Source: Cordilura impudica (taxonomy: Eukaryota; Arthropoda; Insecta; Diptera; Scathophagidae). From it: DNA of 64,000 nucleotides. This document shows, in pieces, positions 45,459 through 56,165 of this stretch; positions within the stretch are counted from its first letter, which is position 1; every line of letters starts with the position of its first letter. The DNA is taken from positions 91,719,992 through 91,783,991 of the forward strand of contig OY821520.1 in NCBI GenBank assembly GCA_963682025.1, given 5' to 3'. The notes under the pieces were generated by a model. The model was not told the DNA's origin. It did no database searches and saw nothing but the letters and a program-made list of their open reading frames with translations. A program made the position numbers and the translations under genes.

Positions 45459-46765
45459 AAGGGTCCGCCATCTAACGTTTTTTTTTCAACTAGTACTTAT
45501 TTCGTGATTGGTAACACTTAGCTCATGTCTGATTTGACAGGTAATTAGTTTTATCCTTCCGCTGTACGAATATGGTTGTGTATACGCTTGAACAACGCTG
45601 GGAAATATTGCGACATTACTTTGAAAATCATGGCAATGTTGCAGAATGTGTGCGAAAATTGCGTACGGATTTTGGAAGAAGAGAAGCACCGTCAGCTCCG
45701 TATGTTCGTTATCTTGTGAAAAAGGTGAAAGAAACTGGCATCCCCATCGATAAACCAAAGCGTGAAAAGCCAAAAACAGTGCGTACACCCGAGAATATTG
45801 CTGCTGTGGCAGAAAGTGTGCGTGAAGCGCCATCAAAATCAATTCACCGTCGTTCTCAAGAATTGAACATTTCGGAGGCATCATTGAGACGAATTTTGCA
45901 TAAAGACCTTGGTATGACGCCATACAAACAAAGTCCAATTGGTTCAGGAGTTGAAGCCAACTGACCATCCAATGCGTTTTCGCTTCGCTAAGTGGGCCTG
46001 CGATCGACTTACAGAAGATGCCGATTTTGCCAAAAAAATCATCTTTTCAGATGAAGCTCATTTTGATCTTGGCGGGTATGTAAACAAGCAAAATTGTCGC
46101 ATTTGGGGCACAGAAAACCCGCACGCATACATTGAAAAGCCGATACACCCAAAACGAGTCACTGTTTGGTGCGGATTTTGGTCCAGAGGCATAATTGGGC
46201 CATTTTTCTTCGAAAATGAGCAAGGAGTGGCCGTTACAGTCAATGGCGATCGTTATCGGGCCATGTTGAACGAATTTTTCTACACAAAAATTGAAGAGGA
46301 GGATATTGGCAACATTTGGTTTCAACAGGACGGCGCTACGTGCCACACAGCCGAAGCTACACTCGATGTTTTGCGCCCTCTTTTTGAAGATCGCATTATC
46401 AGCCGCAGAGCTGATGTCGGTTGGCCACCTCGGAGCTGCGATTTGACACCGTTGGACTATTATTTGTGGGGTGCCCTCAAAGATAAGTGTTACGCCAACA
46501 AGCCAGAGACAATTGACGCTTTAATGGACAATATTCGTGAAGCCATTGGTGAAATACAGCTGCACACAATCGATAATGTGCTTAAAAATTGGACCGATCA
46601 TGTAGGCTACTGCATGGCCAGCCGAGGCAGCCATTTGAACGAAATTATTTTCCATTATTAACCGGAAGGATTGTACTTTCAAATAAAAAAAGAAATTTGA
46701 GATAATATTCAGTAGTTTTTGTTTATAACATTTTCAAAAAAAAAAAAGTTATTTGGCGGACCCTT
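45459..46765 (+). mobile_element. mariner family 1, copy B (near-intact)
   Basis: Termini AAGGGTCCGCCA and TGGCGGACCCTT, flanked by TA (45457-45458 and 46766-46767). The matching empty site GAATATATAAAAAAATACAC is seen at about 50737-50756 in the related arm, confirming the insertion point. Length 1307 bp. Confidence 0.93.
45572..46661 (+). pseudogene. mariner family 1 transposase, copy B, one 4-bp insertion
   Basis: The ATG at 45572 opens MVVYTLEQRWEILRHYF, then the helix-turn-helix region (GNVAECVRKLRTDFGRREAP; SIHRRSQELNISEASLRRIL). Compared with copy A, an extra four bases (a repeated ACAA-type word near 45924-45930) shift the frame after GMTPYK. The remainder continues from 45939 as an open 240-codon frame with FSDEAHFDLGG, WFQQDGATCHTA and RSCDLTPLDYYLWG, so all catalytic Asp residues are present. 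Spacing between the second and third motifs equals that of the 361-aa mariner at 26676 (36 to the SCD Asp, 41 to the PLD Asp). A related but distinct lineage from that element. Confidence 0.88.
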
Positions 46766-46842
46766 TATTAAAAAATACACTTTTCGAAAAAAGTGCAAAT
46801 TAAATGCGACATTTTTTGTCAGAAAAGAAAACGGCATAAGTA

Positions 46843-48877
46843 CTCAGCACCTGGTAAGCATAGTAAACCATTTTTCATCGCGAGTGGGAGTGTTTTAAGT
46901 TTTAGATGTACGCGTTGAAGAACATGTTCTGTTTTTTAGCAGTACACGTGCAAGAAAACGAACTTAAAATAAAGCTACACTCGAATCGGTGTGCTTTATG
47001 TGTGTTCGAAACAAAAATACGTGATAGGAAAGTGTTCGTGTAGATAACGAAATATTAAAATGAAACACAGTCATGATTGTGTTGGGCACCGTACAAAATT
47101 GATGTGGAAGTAAAAATATATGTTGGCTGCTTTAGAGGAGAACTTTGTGCGTTTCATGTGTGTATTTTCTGAACCTTGAACTTTACTAAAACCAACAAAT
47201 ATTTTAAATGAACTTAAACAAATTTGCAAAAATTATAATATATTACAACTTATTTATAAGTCATTTTTCAAATTTAAATACTAAAGTCTAATCATTAGAA
47301 ATTGTACCGACATCGTGTTCATGTTGTTCAACTAAAAACTATTAGTTTATTTCAAGCTCTTTCCAAATCTCTTAAATATTTGCCATCATTTGGATTTGTA
47401 AATCATATTTTTCAATACGATAAACTTCCCCACGATTTCAAAATATGATATATGAACGATTATGTATAAGAATCATAATTTTCCACGAACAAAAACAAAA
47501 CTATTACCATATGATATCCATTTATTTTGAAAATACTATAATGTCATTGTTATGATTGCTGGTGATGGTTTTATACGACTTTAATGCAGTCATAAAAACA
47601 ACACATTAATATCATCATGATCATGAACAATTATGATGTCTATAGCATATAATGCTTCATTATTGTAATAACATTTTAATTAAAGCAATGAAATTGATTA
47701 TACTAAAGCCAAGACATACAATAGAACAAAGCTATAGGCAAAGAACAACAACAATCTTTAACTTCGCATATTTCCCTTTTCAGCAGTAAAACTAGAACTT
47801 AATAAAATTTTAACTTTTCTACAAAAGAAATTGAATTGAATACTGCTTGTTTTATTTATTCACATTTGGTAAATAAACAAGTTGTGATGGATAGTTGTGT
47901 GAATACTTCGAGAAAATGTTCGTTAAAAGTTTGAAAAAAAAAACAAATAAAAAAGTATAAAAAATATTACAGTTGGGCAAAAAAAAAAAATAATATTTGT
48001 ATTAGAATTTTAGCAAATAAACATTGATATACTTTTAATCGAGTTTGAGAATAATAAGTAAAATTTTTTGAAATGTTTGCATTCATAAATTATATTATTT
48101 TTTTTTCCTAAATTACAACAATTGTTTAAATGATCCTATTGCAGTTAATACTTTTGAAATAAAACAAATTTACAGATATTGTTTTGGGAATTTTGATTAT
48201 TTTTGTTAACAGTTGCCATTTTTTTTTTCGTAATAAAATAATTTTTCCATTTTTTAATTTCAATAGAAATTATTAAAAGTTAGCAAATATTAATTTATCA
48301 ATTATTGTCTATTTTATTTTTATTTTTATTTTCATTTATAACGTAAGACATAATTCTTTTGAAATTACTTAGCCATTAACAATCGCGTGTAACAAAACTA
48401 TAAATGGAATAATAAATAAAATAAATACTATGAAATAAGTTAATTAACGAAATTGATAAAAATCAATCACTTAAAAACTATCATCGATACGCTGCCAATC
48501 AATTGAGTATGGGAATTTTTTAAAGCGAATATAAGAAACCAAACAAATTGCAAAACAAAAAGTAATGAAAAATGGGGCTTGTTGTGGAAGTAATTGACTA
48601 GAAGAAGTTTATTTCTATGTGCATTAGGGTATTCTATCGATTGGCCGTTAATCAGTTAACCGTTTAAGTTTGGTTGAATGATAACCAATAAATTGGTTAA
48701 TTTGTGTCGGATAACCGATTAGTCGAAATTTAAAAAAATTAAAAAATTCTAGCTTTATACAGTCTAAAAGAGGTTTTTTTTTGCTTAGATAGAACTTGCG
48801 AAAGAGTTAGCCATCAAACGACCTACCCCACTTCGCTAAATTTTCAAATTTATGATCAATATACTCAGCCAAAAAAT
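46843..48877. other. AT-rich DNA, no gene recognised
   Basis: Contains a hairpin at 46969-46999 (ATAAAGCTACAC opposed by GTGTGCTTTAT) and, at about 48655-48725, repeated GGTTAAC/TAACCAAT/TAACCGATTA words typical of palindromic transposon ends. No protein-like ORF. Confidence 0.4.
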
Positions 48878-49860
48878 TATGAATAGACTAACCCTTGAAA
48901 TGTGCTTTGGAAATTGCTCATAGCTCAGTGCAACTTATAGACGACTTCGTGATTTTTTTGGCACACATAATCGTCCGTCTCAGCAAGCAATCCATCTATC
49001 TGTGGATACATTTTATACCAGATACAGACTCTCTAAATGATGCAGCAACACCATAACGTTGAAGGAATGTGAGTACTGAAGATAATATCGCCGCTGTAAG
49101 TGAAAGTTTGAAAGAGATCCAAATTTATCGATTCGTTTTCAGCCGCAGAAATTGACGCTCTGTCTGTCAACTACGTGGAAAATTTAGCACAAAAATTTTA
49201 CCCTATTAGATCCAGCTGGTGCAGGAATTAAAGCCACAAGCCCATCATATGCGTCGTTCTTTCGTCGATTGTGCTCTAAAGCAGTTGGAAACTGACGTGA
49301 TATTTTCTTGCAAAATTATGTTCAGCGATAAGGCTCATTTTTGGCTTAATAGGTAAGTTAATAAACAAAATTTCCATATACGAGTAAGACCAATCCACAG
49401 CAGACCCTACAGGCTCTATTACATCCAGAAAAATGCACCGTTTGGAGCAGTTCGCATGCTGGTGGCATATTGGGACCGTATTTCTTCAAATTTGAAGGCG
49501 AAGTTCACGTTACGATCAATGAAGATCACTGCCGCACCATGATCAATGATTTGCTGTTTGAATATATGGATAATATTGATCTGGGAGAGATGTGGTTTCA
49601 ACAGGATGGCGCTACGCAACCATCGACTTATTGAAATCAAAGAAGTTATTGGATGATGACCCATCTTAAACTCAGCGGCAATTAGCAGATATATTACATG
49701 TACCACAATAAACAATCAGCAGACGTTTACCAGCTATGGGGAAGATCAATAAACTCGGTATATTAACGTCAAAAAGAAAATCGCACAGTCAATTGTGAAA
49801 TGCTGCCGAAACGAGACTGAAGGAAATCATTTTTGTACCGAATTGTGACGGGTGGCGAAA
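48878..49860 (+). pseudogene. dead rosa-like mariner transposase (copy D)
   Basis: The start MNRLTLE resembles the intact element at 26676, followed by FGTHNRPSQQAIHLSVD, STEDNIAAVSESLKE, IQLVQELKPQAHHMRRSF, IMFSDKAHFWLN (first catalytic Asp kept, Glu changed to Lys), PEKCTVWSSSHAGGILGPYFFK and MWFQQDGATQ (second catalytic Asp kept). The third catalytic motif is lost; after about 49620 the alignment decays. Multiple frameshifts and stops. More diverged than copies A-C. The ends were not identified. Confidence 0.75.
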
Positions 49861-49885
49861 AATGGATTTATTTAAAATAAGATTG

Positions 49886-50583
49886 AAAAAAAATCATAGT
49901 TGATAAAAATCTACTACCCTCTCACCAATTTAGCTTTCGAGAAAAGCACTCTACATCAGAGTAGGTGCGTGGAATAGTGCATACTATAGAAGAAGCATTG
50001 TAACAGAGAAAGGTTTGTGCCTTCATTTTCTAAATGTGGCTTAGCTCTTAAATATAAGCTAAGAACCCAACTACCAATACAACAATATAGTACACAACTC
50101 TATAAGAATCATATATGGAAGAATAATATACCAGAAACAAAATTAATCAGATATTCAGCAAATAAAAGGTGGTGTACCTCAGGGTAGAAATCTGGATCCA
50201 ATACAATATTTATTAAATACATTATATATAGATATACCCTTATCAAATTATAGTAAAATTGCCATTTTCGCTTATAATACATGTATCTCAGCTGTTGGTG
50301 ATAACGAACACGAATCAACAAATAAACTTCAGACATCCGTAGATACAATCGTCGAGTGGACAGCTACATAGATGGAGGCTGAAACTAAACGAAGCTAAGT
50401 TGACGCATGTCAATTTTACTAACAAAATAATTACGTATCAATCAATGAAAATATCAAGTACTTTAGTCCCTTATATTAAAAGTGCATCAAAGCTACTGAA
50501 ATAAAATTAAAATTACAAAAACTACACTGGATGATTAGAAAAAATCCATACTCTCAGTTAAAATATAAAACTGATGATATATT
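49886..50583 (+). pseudogene. dead Jockey-like reverse transcriptase, 5' piece
   Basis: Across frames: TNLAFEKSTLH (for FGFREKHST), EEAL-like block, LALKYKLRTQLPIQQYSTQLY, IKGGVPQGRNLDPIQYLLNTLYIDIP (for GVPQGSVLGPLLY) and AIFAYNT (the ADD box degraded), then TNKLQTSVDTIVEW and LHWMIRKNPYSQLKYK. Order and wording fit the Jockey clade. Cut at 50583 by a TCTGTGG-type MITE end; the remainder is at 52274-52585. Confidence 0.75.
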
Positions 50584-50639
50584 TGTTTTTTTCTGGAATA
50601 AAATACGATTTTAAATTAAAAACAAATACGAGTATTATA

Positions 50640-50820
50640 TTTTAAAGAAGTCAATGGCTACAATTTTTGCGATTTACGAGCGCTCGACTTTGAGACCTTT
50701 CAATTGATGTATAAAATAAGGTTACTCTTAATTTAGAATATATAAAAAAATACACTTTTCGAAAAAGTGCAAATAAAATGCGACATTTTTTGTCAGAAAA
50801 GAAAACGGCATTAATACAAT
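50640..50820 (+). repeat. single arm of the long-inverted-repeat element
   Basis: Matches the arms of the element at 45127-46842 (AAGTCAATGGCTACAATTTT, TAAGGTTACTCTTAAT, TGCGACATTTTTTGTCAGAA, AAAACGGCAT) but without the mariner insertion. Confidence 0.75.
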
Positions 50821-51009
50821 ATTATAACCAGGGTTGCCAACGCTAAGAGACAAAAAAGTCTAGATTTCGAATTAGAATGTCTAGATTTTTTACAAAGATG
50901 TTTACAATTAATATTTAACAAAAATCATGGGCAATAAACACAAATAACTGCAATGAGCATAAATGTAAAGGCATACAATAACAAATGTTTTAATTTTTTA
51001 TTAACTACC

Positions 51010-51400
51010 CCCCGCCCCACGCATCATAATGATAGGACTCTCTCCCAAGGCTCTCACTATAACAGTATTCCAAATATGACACTTCTTATTTAATTTGTAT
51101 GGGGGTACCACGCGCCCTTGTCCGATCCCGCTCATTTTTTGTGTGACTACTAATGTTAATAATAGATGACCTAAGGCAAAGTTGTCTCTGTCATAGTACT
51201 CGAGATATATGATATTGAGTAATTACTTTGTATGTGAAGTACCACGCCCACTTATCCGATTTCGCCCATTTAAGGTACAGCTACTAACATTAATTATAGG
51301 TGACCTAACACAAATTTTCAAAGCTCATAGTACTCAGTAAGTATGATATTAAAAATTTACTTTGTATGGGAGGTGCCACGCCCACTAAAATATTTAACCA
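51010..51400 (-). repeat. ~140-bp satellite, block S4 (inverted)
   Basis: About three minus-strand units with TACTTTGTATGGGAGGTGCC, CACGCCCACTTATCCGAT, ACTAACATTAATTATAGGTG and CATAGTACTCGAGATA in the reverse of the S1/S5 order. Confidence 0.8.
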
Positions 51401-51510
51401 AAATTATAGCCTATAGCACTTCCCATACCCGCAGTAAGAGCCTGAGAAAATGTCAGGAAGTTCAGATGAGTAATTACGGAGATTTCCTCCTACAAACAAA
51501 CAAACAGATA

Positions 51511-52271
51511 TCTGTGGTTTTCTGGAATAACCGCGTATGTCAATTTTTGTCAGTTTTGAGTAAACGATGCCAAATATATTAATTTTTAACGCTCTTTACA
51601 TGTGTTCAATTTTTTTAAAAAAAATATTGACCATTTCTGAGTTTTTTCTTTAAATAACGTAACTTAAATGTTTATTAAATTAATTTGCAACACTATCGAC
51701 GTATGTCAACCTACGTTAGACCGCTGTCAAATTATTTTTTCAGAAAACGACACATAGCGACATACGTTGTTATTAATGAAAAAATGCAAAATAATTTTGG
51801 ATTATTTTTCAGTTTATAACCACTTATAAAAACTTGTGTGTTTATTTCTGTTATTTTTTGTCACTATTATTCTTGATACGTTGTTATATTCTCATCCTAA
51901 GTCCCGTTAACTTTTTGTTGACGAACAAAAAAATCCAATTTCAAGCAACAAAAACTTATGTCTACATGGGTGGTTGCATTGGTAGTTTTCTTTTTCAAAC
52001 AAAACGACGTTTGTCGACATAAGTTGTTATATCTGCACACACTTAAAGTGTTATTTACATATTGTTTTTTCGTCCTTCTCTAGGATCTATTCCTCTGAAG
52101 ATTTTTGACTCAAAATTTTATATAAAGTATTTATTGCCCATGTCTACAGGACTGTTAAATAAAAAGCTCTAAAGACTTTATATCGAGCCCATAATTTTAA
52201 ATATAACGTTTTTTGGCTCCCCTCAACATTTTGATTTTTTGATATACGCGGTTATTCTAGAAAACCACAGA
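51511..52271. mobile_element. 761-bp MITE with TCTGTGGTTTTCT termini
   Basis: The left end TCTGTGGTTTTCTGGAATAA and the right end are reverse complements over about 28 bp with one mismatch, continuing ACCGCGTAT. TA flanks both ends, suggesting a TA-targeting superfamily. A smaller relative is at 58953-59185. No transposase. Confidence 0.8.
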
Positions 52272-52273
52272 TA

Positions 52274-52585
52274 TAACCAAGTACTAAAACCTATCTGGAC
52301 TTATGGAATCCATCATTGGGACATCCCACCAAAGACCGATATAATGCAATGATTTCAAAATAAAATACTTAGGATAATTGTAAATGCGCCCTGATATGCT
52401 AGAAACGATGATCTACAAAGAGATCTTGGAGTGATAAAAGGCAATAAAATCTCTTTCTGTACATCTAACCATGAGAATAGACTGCAACAAAATTTAAACC
52501 CCAAAGCTCCAATTCACGAAGGTTAAGAAGAACAAAACCTTACGAGTTGTTGTCTAATATTATTTAACTTTATTAAAAAAAAAAT
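52274..52585 (+). pseudogene. dead Jockey-like LINE, 3' piece
   Basis: Resumes with QVLKPIWTYGIHHWDIP, FQNKILRIIVNAP-YARNDDLQRDLGV and a degraded C-terminal end, the standard C-terminal order of Jockey-clade ORF2, ending in an A-rich tail near 52570-52585. Same orientation as 49886-50583. Confidence 0.8.
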
Positions 52586-52587
52586 AA

Positions 52588-53303
52588 GTAAGAAAATTGT
52601 AGTCGGTTTAGACTGACTATTCGATACCTATACCATGACTTTAGAGACCCTATCTCTAAGGCCCAACTAATTGGATATAGAAAATAAGCATAAACCAACT
52701 TTGAGTGGCATTGTTGTTAATTTTGTTTCCTTCTAATATGAAAAAGTTCATATCGGATGATATATTTATATGGGGACTCGGTCAAAAAGTGGACCGATCC
52801 TGAGCATATCTGGTAAGGTCACTTATTTTCTAAAAAATATATAAATACTAAATTTGAGAAAAATTTGTACAATATTTTTGTTTTTTGGTAGATTTAAATG
52901 AAAATCGGGAAGTAGCTTTATATGACTAAGAATTGTCCTATAGGGTTTATTTTAGGACTACTGATTAATGGGAGTAATAAACATACACAACCCAATTTGA
53001 CCGAGATGATAATGTGGATCTTATGGCAATTTAGGTCGATTTCATAGGGGTCATTTGTATTTGGACTAGTTAGGTCTGAACTTGAACAGATTTTCACCAA
53101 TTTCAATAGCGTTCATGCTATGGCCAATATAAACTTATATACCATACTTCATCAAAATATATTCATAATTGCGACCTGTAGTTTGATTGCAAGGTTTACA
53201 TGGACATTACATTAAAGATGGGTCTATTTCAAATATTTTTGATAGTTACAAACATCAGCACAAAGTCATTATACCCAAACCACATAGTGATATAGGGTAT
53301 AAA
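52588..53303 (+). mobile_element. mini-me/DINE-like repeat, copy M8
   Basis: Plus-strand copy from AAGTAAGAAAATTGTAGTCGG to ATAGTGATATAGGGTATAAA. Its ACGG tract has been deleted (GGTTTACATGGACATTAC). Confidence 0.8.
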
Positions 53304-54162
53304 TATTACTCGTTAGTTTTAAGCCTAGGTGTAATATCACGATGTGTACATAAATTAGTTTTAAAGCATTTCAATAAAAGAAAAAATAAAAATTCCATCC
53401 AAAGAAACCATATAGAAACCTCTATACTGCTAATTGTTTATTTTATTTTTTTTTTTGGAGGCGCATCTAATGTTATGTTGGACATGTCGAAACGTGTTTT
53501 AATTCAAATTCAAATTTTTATTGAGTCTTAATGAAAAAATTGCAATGAAATATAATAAACAAATGGAATAAAAAAAGAGTACCTTAGAACTATAGTGTAT
53601 TATTCTAATAAGATGGAATGTGAGGTGCTGCTTACTGAACTATAGTGTTTTGTATTTTCATTGGAGTTAAGAGAGTAGGTTTGTTTGCTCCCGAAAAAAT
53701 ATTAGATAACTTGAGACGCGTGTCTCTGTTAGTTCTGAGAACTAAGAAATTAAAGTAAAAGAAATAATAGAACGTGTTTATGTATAATTCAATAAAAGTT
53801 TTATATTTTTTAATGGGTTTTGTAGGAAGATATTGCGATTTTTTAGATTAAATTAATATATTTTAATTTTTAATCGATTTATTCGACATTTTTTTTTTTG
53901 TTCGGGTTTTAATCGAATTTTTCCGAAGTGAGAACTCTATAGTTACAATATGAAATATGGATAGTTTGGGACTTACTGAAAACAAACATACATAAATACC
54001 TTACTGTTGTGTAATAATTATTAAAAATCTCTAAAAATCTTTAAATGGAAATTTGTTTAAGCGTTTTAAAAATATTTTGTCTTTGAGTGGCAACTCTGTT
54101 TGATAAACATACAATATGCCAATAAAACCCCATATTTTATAGAGTGAGTAAACGTTGTGTAC
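53304..54162. other. AT-rich spacer, no gene recognised
   Basis: No repeat or gene identified. The 114-codon ORF at 53187-53531 begins in copy M8 and is not supported. Confidence 0.35.
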
Positions 54163-54531
54163 TCTTTAATATTAATAGGCTAGGTGATTTCTTGTTTCCG
54201 ATGTTTTGTTCTAGCGTTTTATCCCGATTTGGACCAAAGGTATATTATTTGAAAGGTATTTCTTTTTAGCTGTTCACCAGATTTACAGATTTTTAGTTTT
54301 TTTAACTTTATTTTGAGTAAATTGCCTTTAAAGTTGTTACTAACACATACATAAAATGATACGTATGCTATGTGTGAGTTTATTAAATTTGTTAATGTGT
54401 TTCTTAATGAGTTTGTTATATTCATCCACAATAATAATAAACCAAAGAAGTGTTGGTTTGTGAATTGGCTAAGTTTAGGAATAAAATTGCCTAGAAATTG
54501 TACTCGAATTTCGAGCGCTGGAAGCTGCTAG
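54163..54531 (+). mobile_element. nonautonomous Helitron, copy H5 (family description)
   Basis: Starts TCTTTAATATTAATAGGC and ends GCTGCTAG followed by T, with a hairpin GTACTCGAATTTCGAGCGC about 9 bases before CTAG. This gives the Helitron hallmarks: 5' TC, 3' CTRR, a terminal hairpin and no inverted repeats or target duplication, with insertion between A and T in the clean copies. Family interior words: GGCGATTTCTTGTGACCGAT, AAGGTATTTCTTTTTAGC and GTTAGTAGCAAC on the opposite strand. Length is about 370 bp. No Rep/helicase gene, so it relies on an autonomous element elsewhere. Confidence 0.85.
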
Positions 54532-54590
54532 TATTAATTAAAAATTATGACAAAAAAAAAAAAATCTCTTCAAAAAACGTTATTTTAATA

Positions 54591-54750
54591 TATGTGACCT
54601 TCTCCGAGAAAAGGGACCTAGTGTGTGATTAAGTTTTGAGAAAAAAACGCATTTAAAGTTTTTACACCCTTTTAGGTACCAGAATCCACCGTTTTTGACA
54701 CAACCCGTTTTTTGACACACTAGGTCCCTTTTCTCGGAGAAGGTCACATA
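54591..54750. mobile_element. 160-bp palindromic MITE, copy 2
   Basis: Same termini (TATGTGACCTTCTCCGAGAA and reverse complement) and interior as 3396-3559, TA on both flanks. It differs by only a few small changes. Confidence 0.85.
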
Positions 54751-55109
54751 TATTTCCATTTTCTTAAGTATAAAATTGGAAAAAAGAAAATATATAATTA
54801 AAACAATTAGTTTTTGTATCTACATTAATTGACTCTTTAAAATTTGGAGTTCCTTTTCCACATTATATATCACTTTCAGACACACTTGCTACCCAACGAC
54901 AAAATAATTTCAAATATTCTGAAATATGACTCATTTTATCCATGTTGTCCATGGCGTTTAGAGAGAGGTGCCACTTAGTGTAATGTGTATAATGTTGTAT
55001 AATGTTTGAAAGCTGATTAAAAGATGCTAAATTTGATGCCCTGGAAATTTGAATATTTCAAAATATAGTTTTATCTATATCCATCTTTTGACTAGTTAAA
55101 TACAAACAT
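54751..55109. other. spacer, no gene recognised
   Basis: Nothing identifiable. Confidence 0.35.
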
Positions 55110-55600
55110 TTTTTTATGCCCTGTACCACTATGTGGTCATTGTATAATGACTTCGTGCTGATGTTTGTAACTACCAAAAATATTTGACCTAGACCAATCT
55201 TTTATTATACCGATCAAATCAATCATTTTGTCCGTCCGTCCGTCCGTTTGCGTGTCCATGTAAACCTTGTCATAAAAATACAAGTGGCAAATATTAATAT
55301 ATTTTGATAAAATTTAATATAAAAACTTCCATCGGCCATATAATGAACACGGGTTGATATTGGTGGAAATAGGTTAATGAGATCGACTTAAATTGTCATA
55401 ATAACCAACTACCTCATAGATCTCGGTCAAATTGGGTTTGTGTATGTTTATTAAATCCATTTATCAGAAGTCCCCATATGAAGCTAATTCCCGATTTTCA
55501 CTTAAATCTATCAAAAAACAAAAATATTGTACAGATATTTCTCAAATTTGGTTTGTATATATTTCTGCAAAAAATAAGTAACCGTACTATATAATATGGG
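55110..55600 (-). mobile_element. mini-me/DINE-like repeat, copy M9 (truncated)
   Basis: Minus-strand copy from ATGCCCTGTACCACTATGTG with GTCCGTCCGTCCGTCCG near 55232, ending near 55600 just before repeat E2; the distal part is missing. Confidence 0.75.
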
Positions 55601-55605
55601 GACGT

Positions 55606-55905
55606 AGTCCTAGTATCACTTATAGCAAATAATAGCAGGGACTTTAGTTATACTTGTGGGGTTGTTGAATTATGTATATGTTATACATTTATATTGTGTA
55701 ATTTTTGTCGTTTTACACCAAAGGGTTGCTGAAATAGCTGAAACAATTTTATATCATAATTTATTCACCAATACAATCATAAATCACAGCGATTTGACTT
55801 ACGGCTTACAGCGTAACATGTGAGCTCACATGTTACGCTTTTTTGTGATTGTATTGTGAAATAGAAATTTACCCCCCTGCGCGTATAGATGTTTACACGT
55901 CAATA
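55606..55905 (+). mobile_element. nonautonomous repeat E, copy E2 (5'-truncated)
   Basis: Shares with E1 the blocks TAGTATCACTTATAGCAAAT, TTATACTTGTGGGGTTGTTG, AGCGTAACATGTGAGCTCAC and CCCCCCTGCGCGTATAGATG; the outer left part is absent. Confidence 0.75.
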
Positions 55906-56165
55906 AAGTGACATGTTCTTTGATATAAAAAGCTGAACATCATCCTACACAAAACTTTAAAAAATGTTTTATAAATCTCTCTAATACGCGGACGTGAGAT
56001 GCTCCTTTCACATGATGTGAACAATTTTTTAAAAACTAAAAAAGGATTTTTTTAAAGCGGTACAACTCACTAATGGCTATAGCTAGAGCCAAAAAGTTTT
56101 TCAAAGATTACTTGAGGGGAGTCCATCTAACACTTTTTTGGTTGTAAGAAATCGAGTCATCTTAA

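Larger units (their letters stand above)
45127..46842. mobile_element. long-inverted-repeat element hosting a mariner
   Basis: The left arm starts near GCCGTTTTCTTTTC at 45132 and the right arm ends GAAAAGAAAACGGC at 46836, with matching blocks TGTCGCATTTTATTTGCA and AGAGTAACCTTATCTT over roughly 180 bp per arm. The right arm is split by mariner copy B. A related single arm at about 50640-50820 provides the uninterrupted sequence. Superfamily not assigned. Confidence 0.75.
50584..52271. mobile_element. compound insertion bounded by TCTGTGG-type MITE ends
   Basis: The left boundary TTTGTTTTTTTCTGGAATAA at 50584 matches 17 of 20 bases of the TIR at 51511 and opposes the TIR ending at 52271; TA flanks both outer ends (50582-50583 and 52272-52273). 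Inside are an inverted-repeat-arm fragment, satellite block S4 and an apparently complete MITE. The Jockey pseudogene continues on both sides. Confidence 0.55.
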
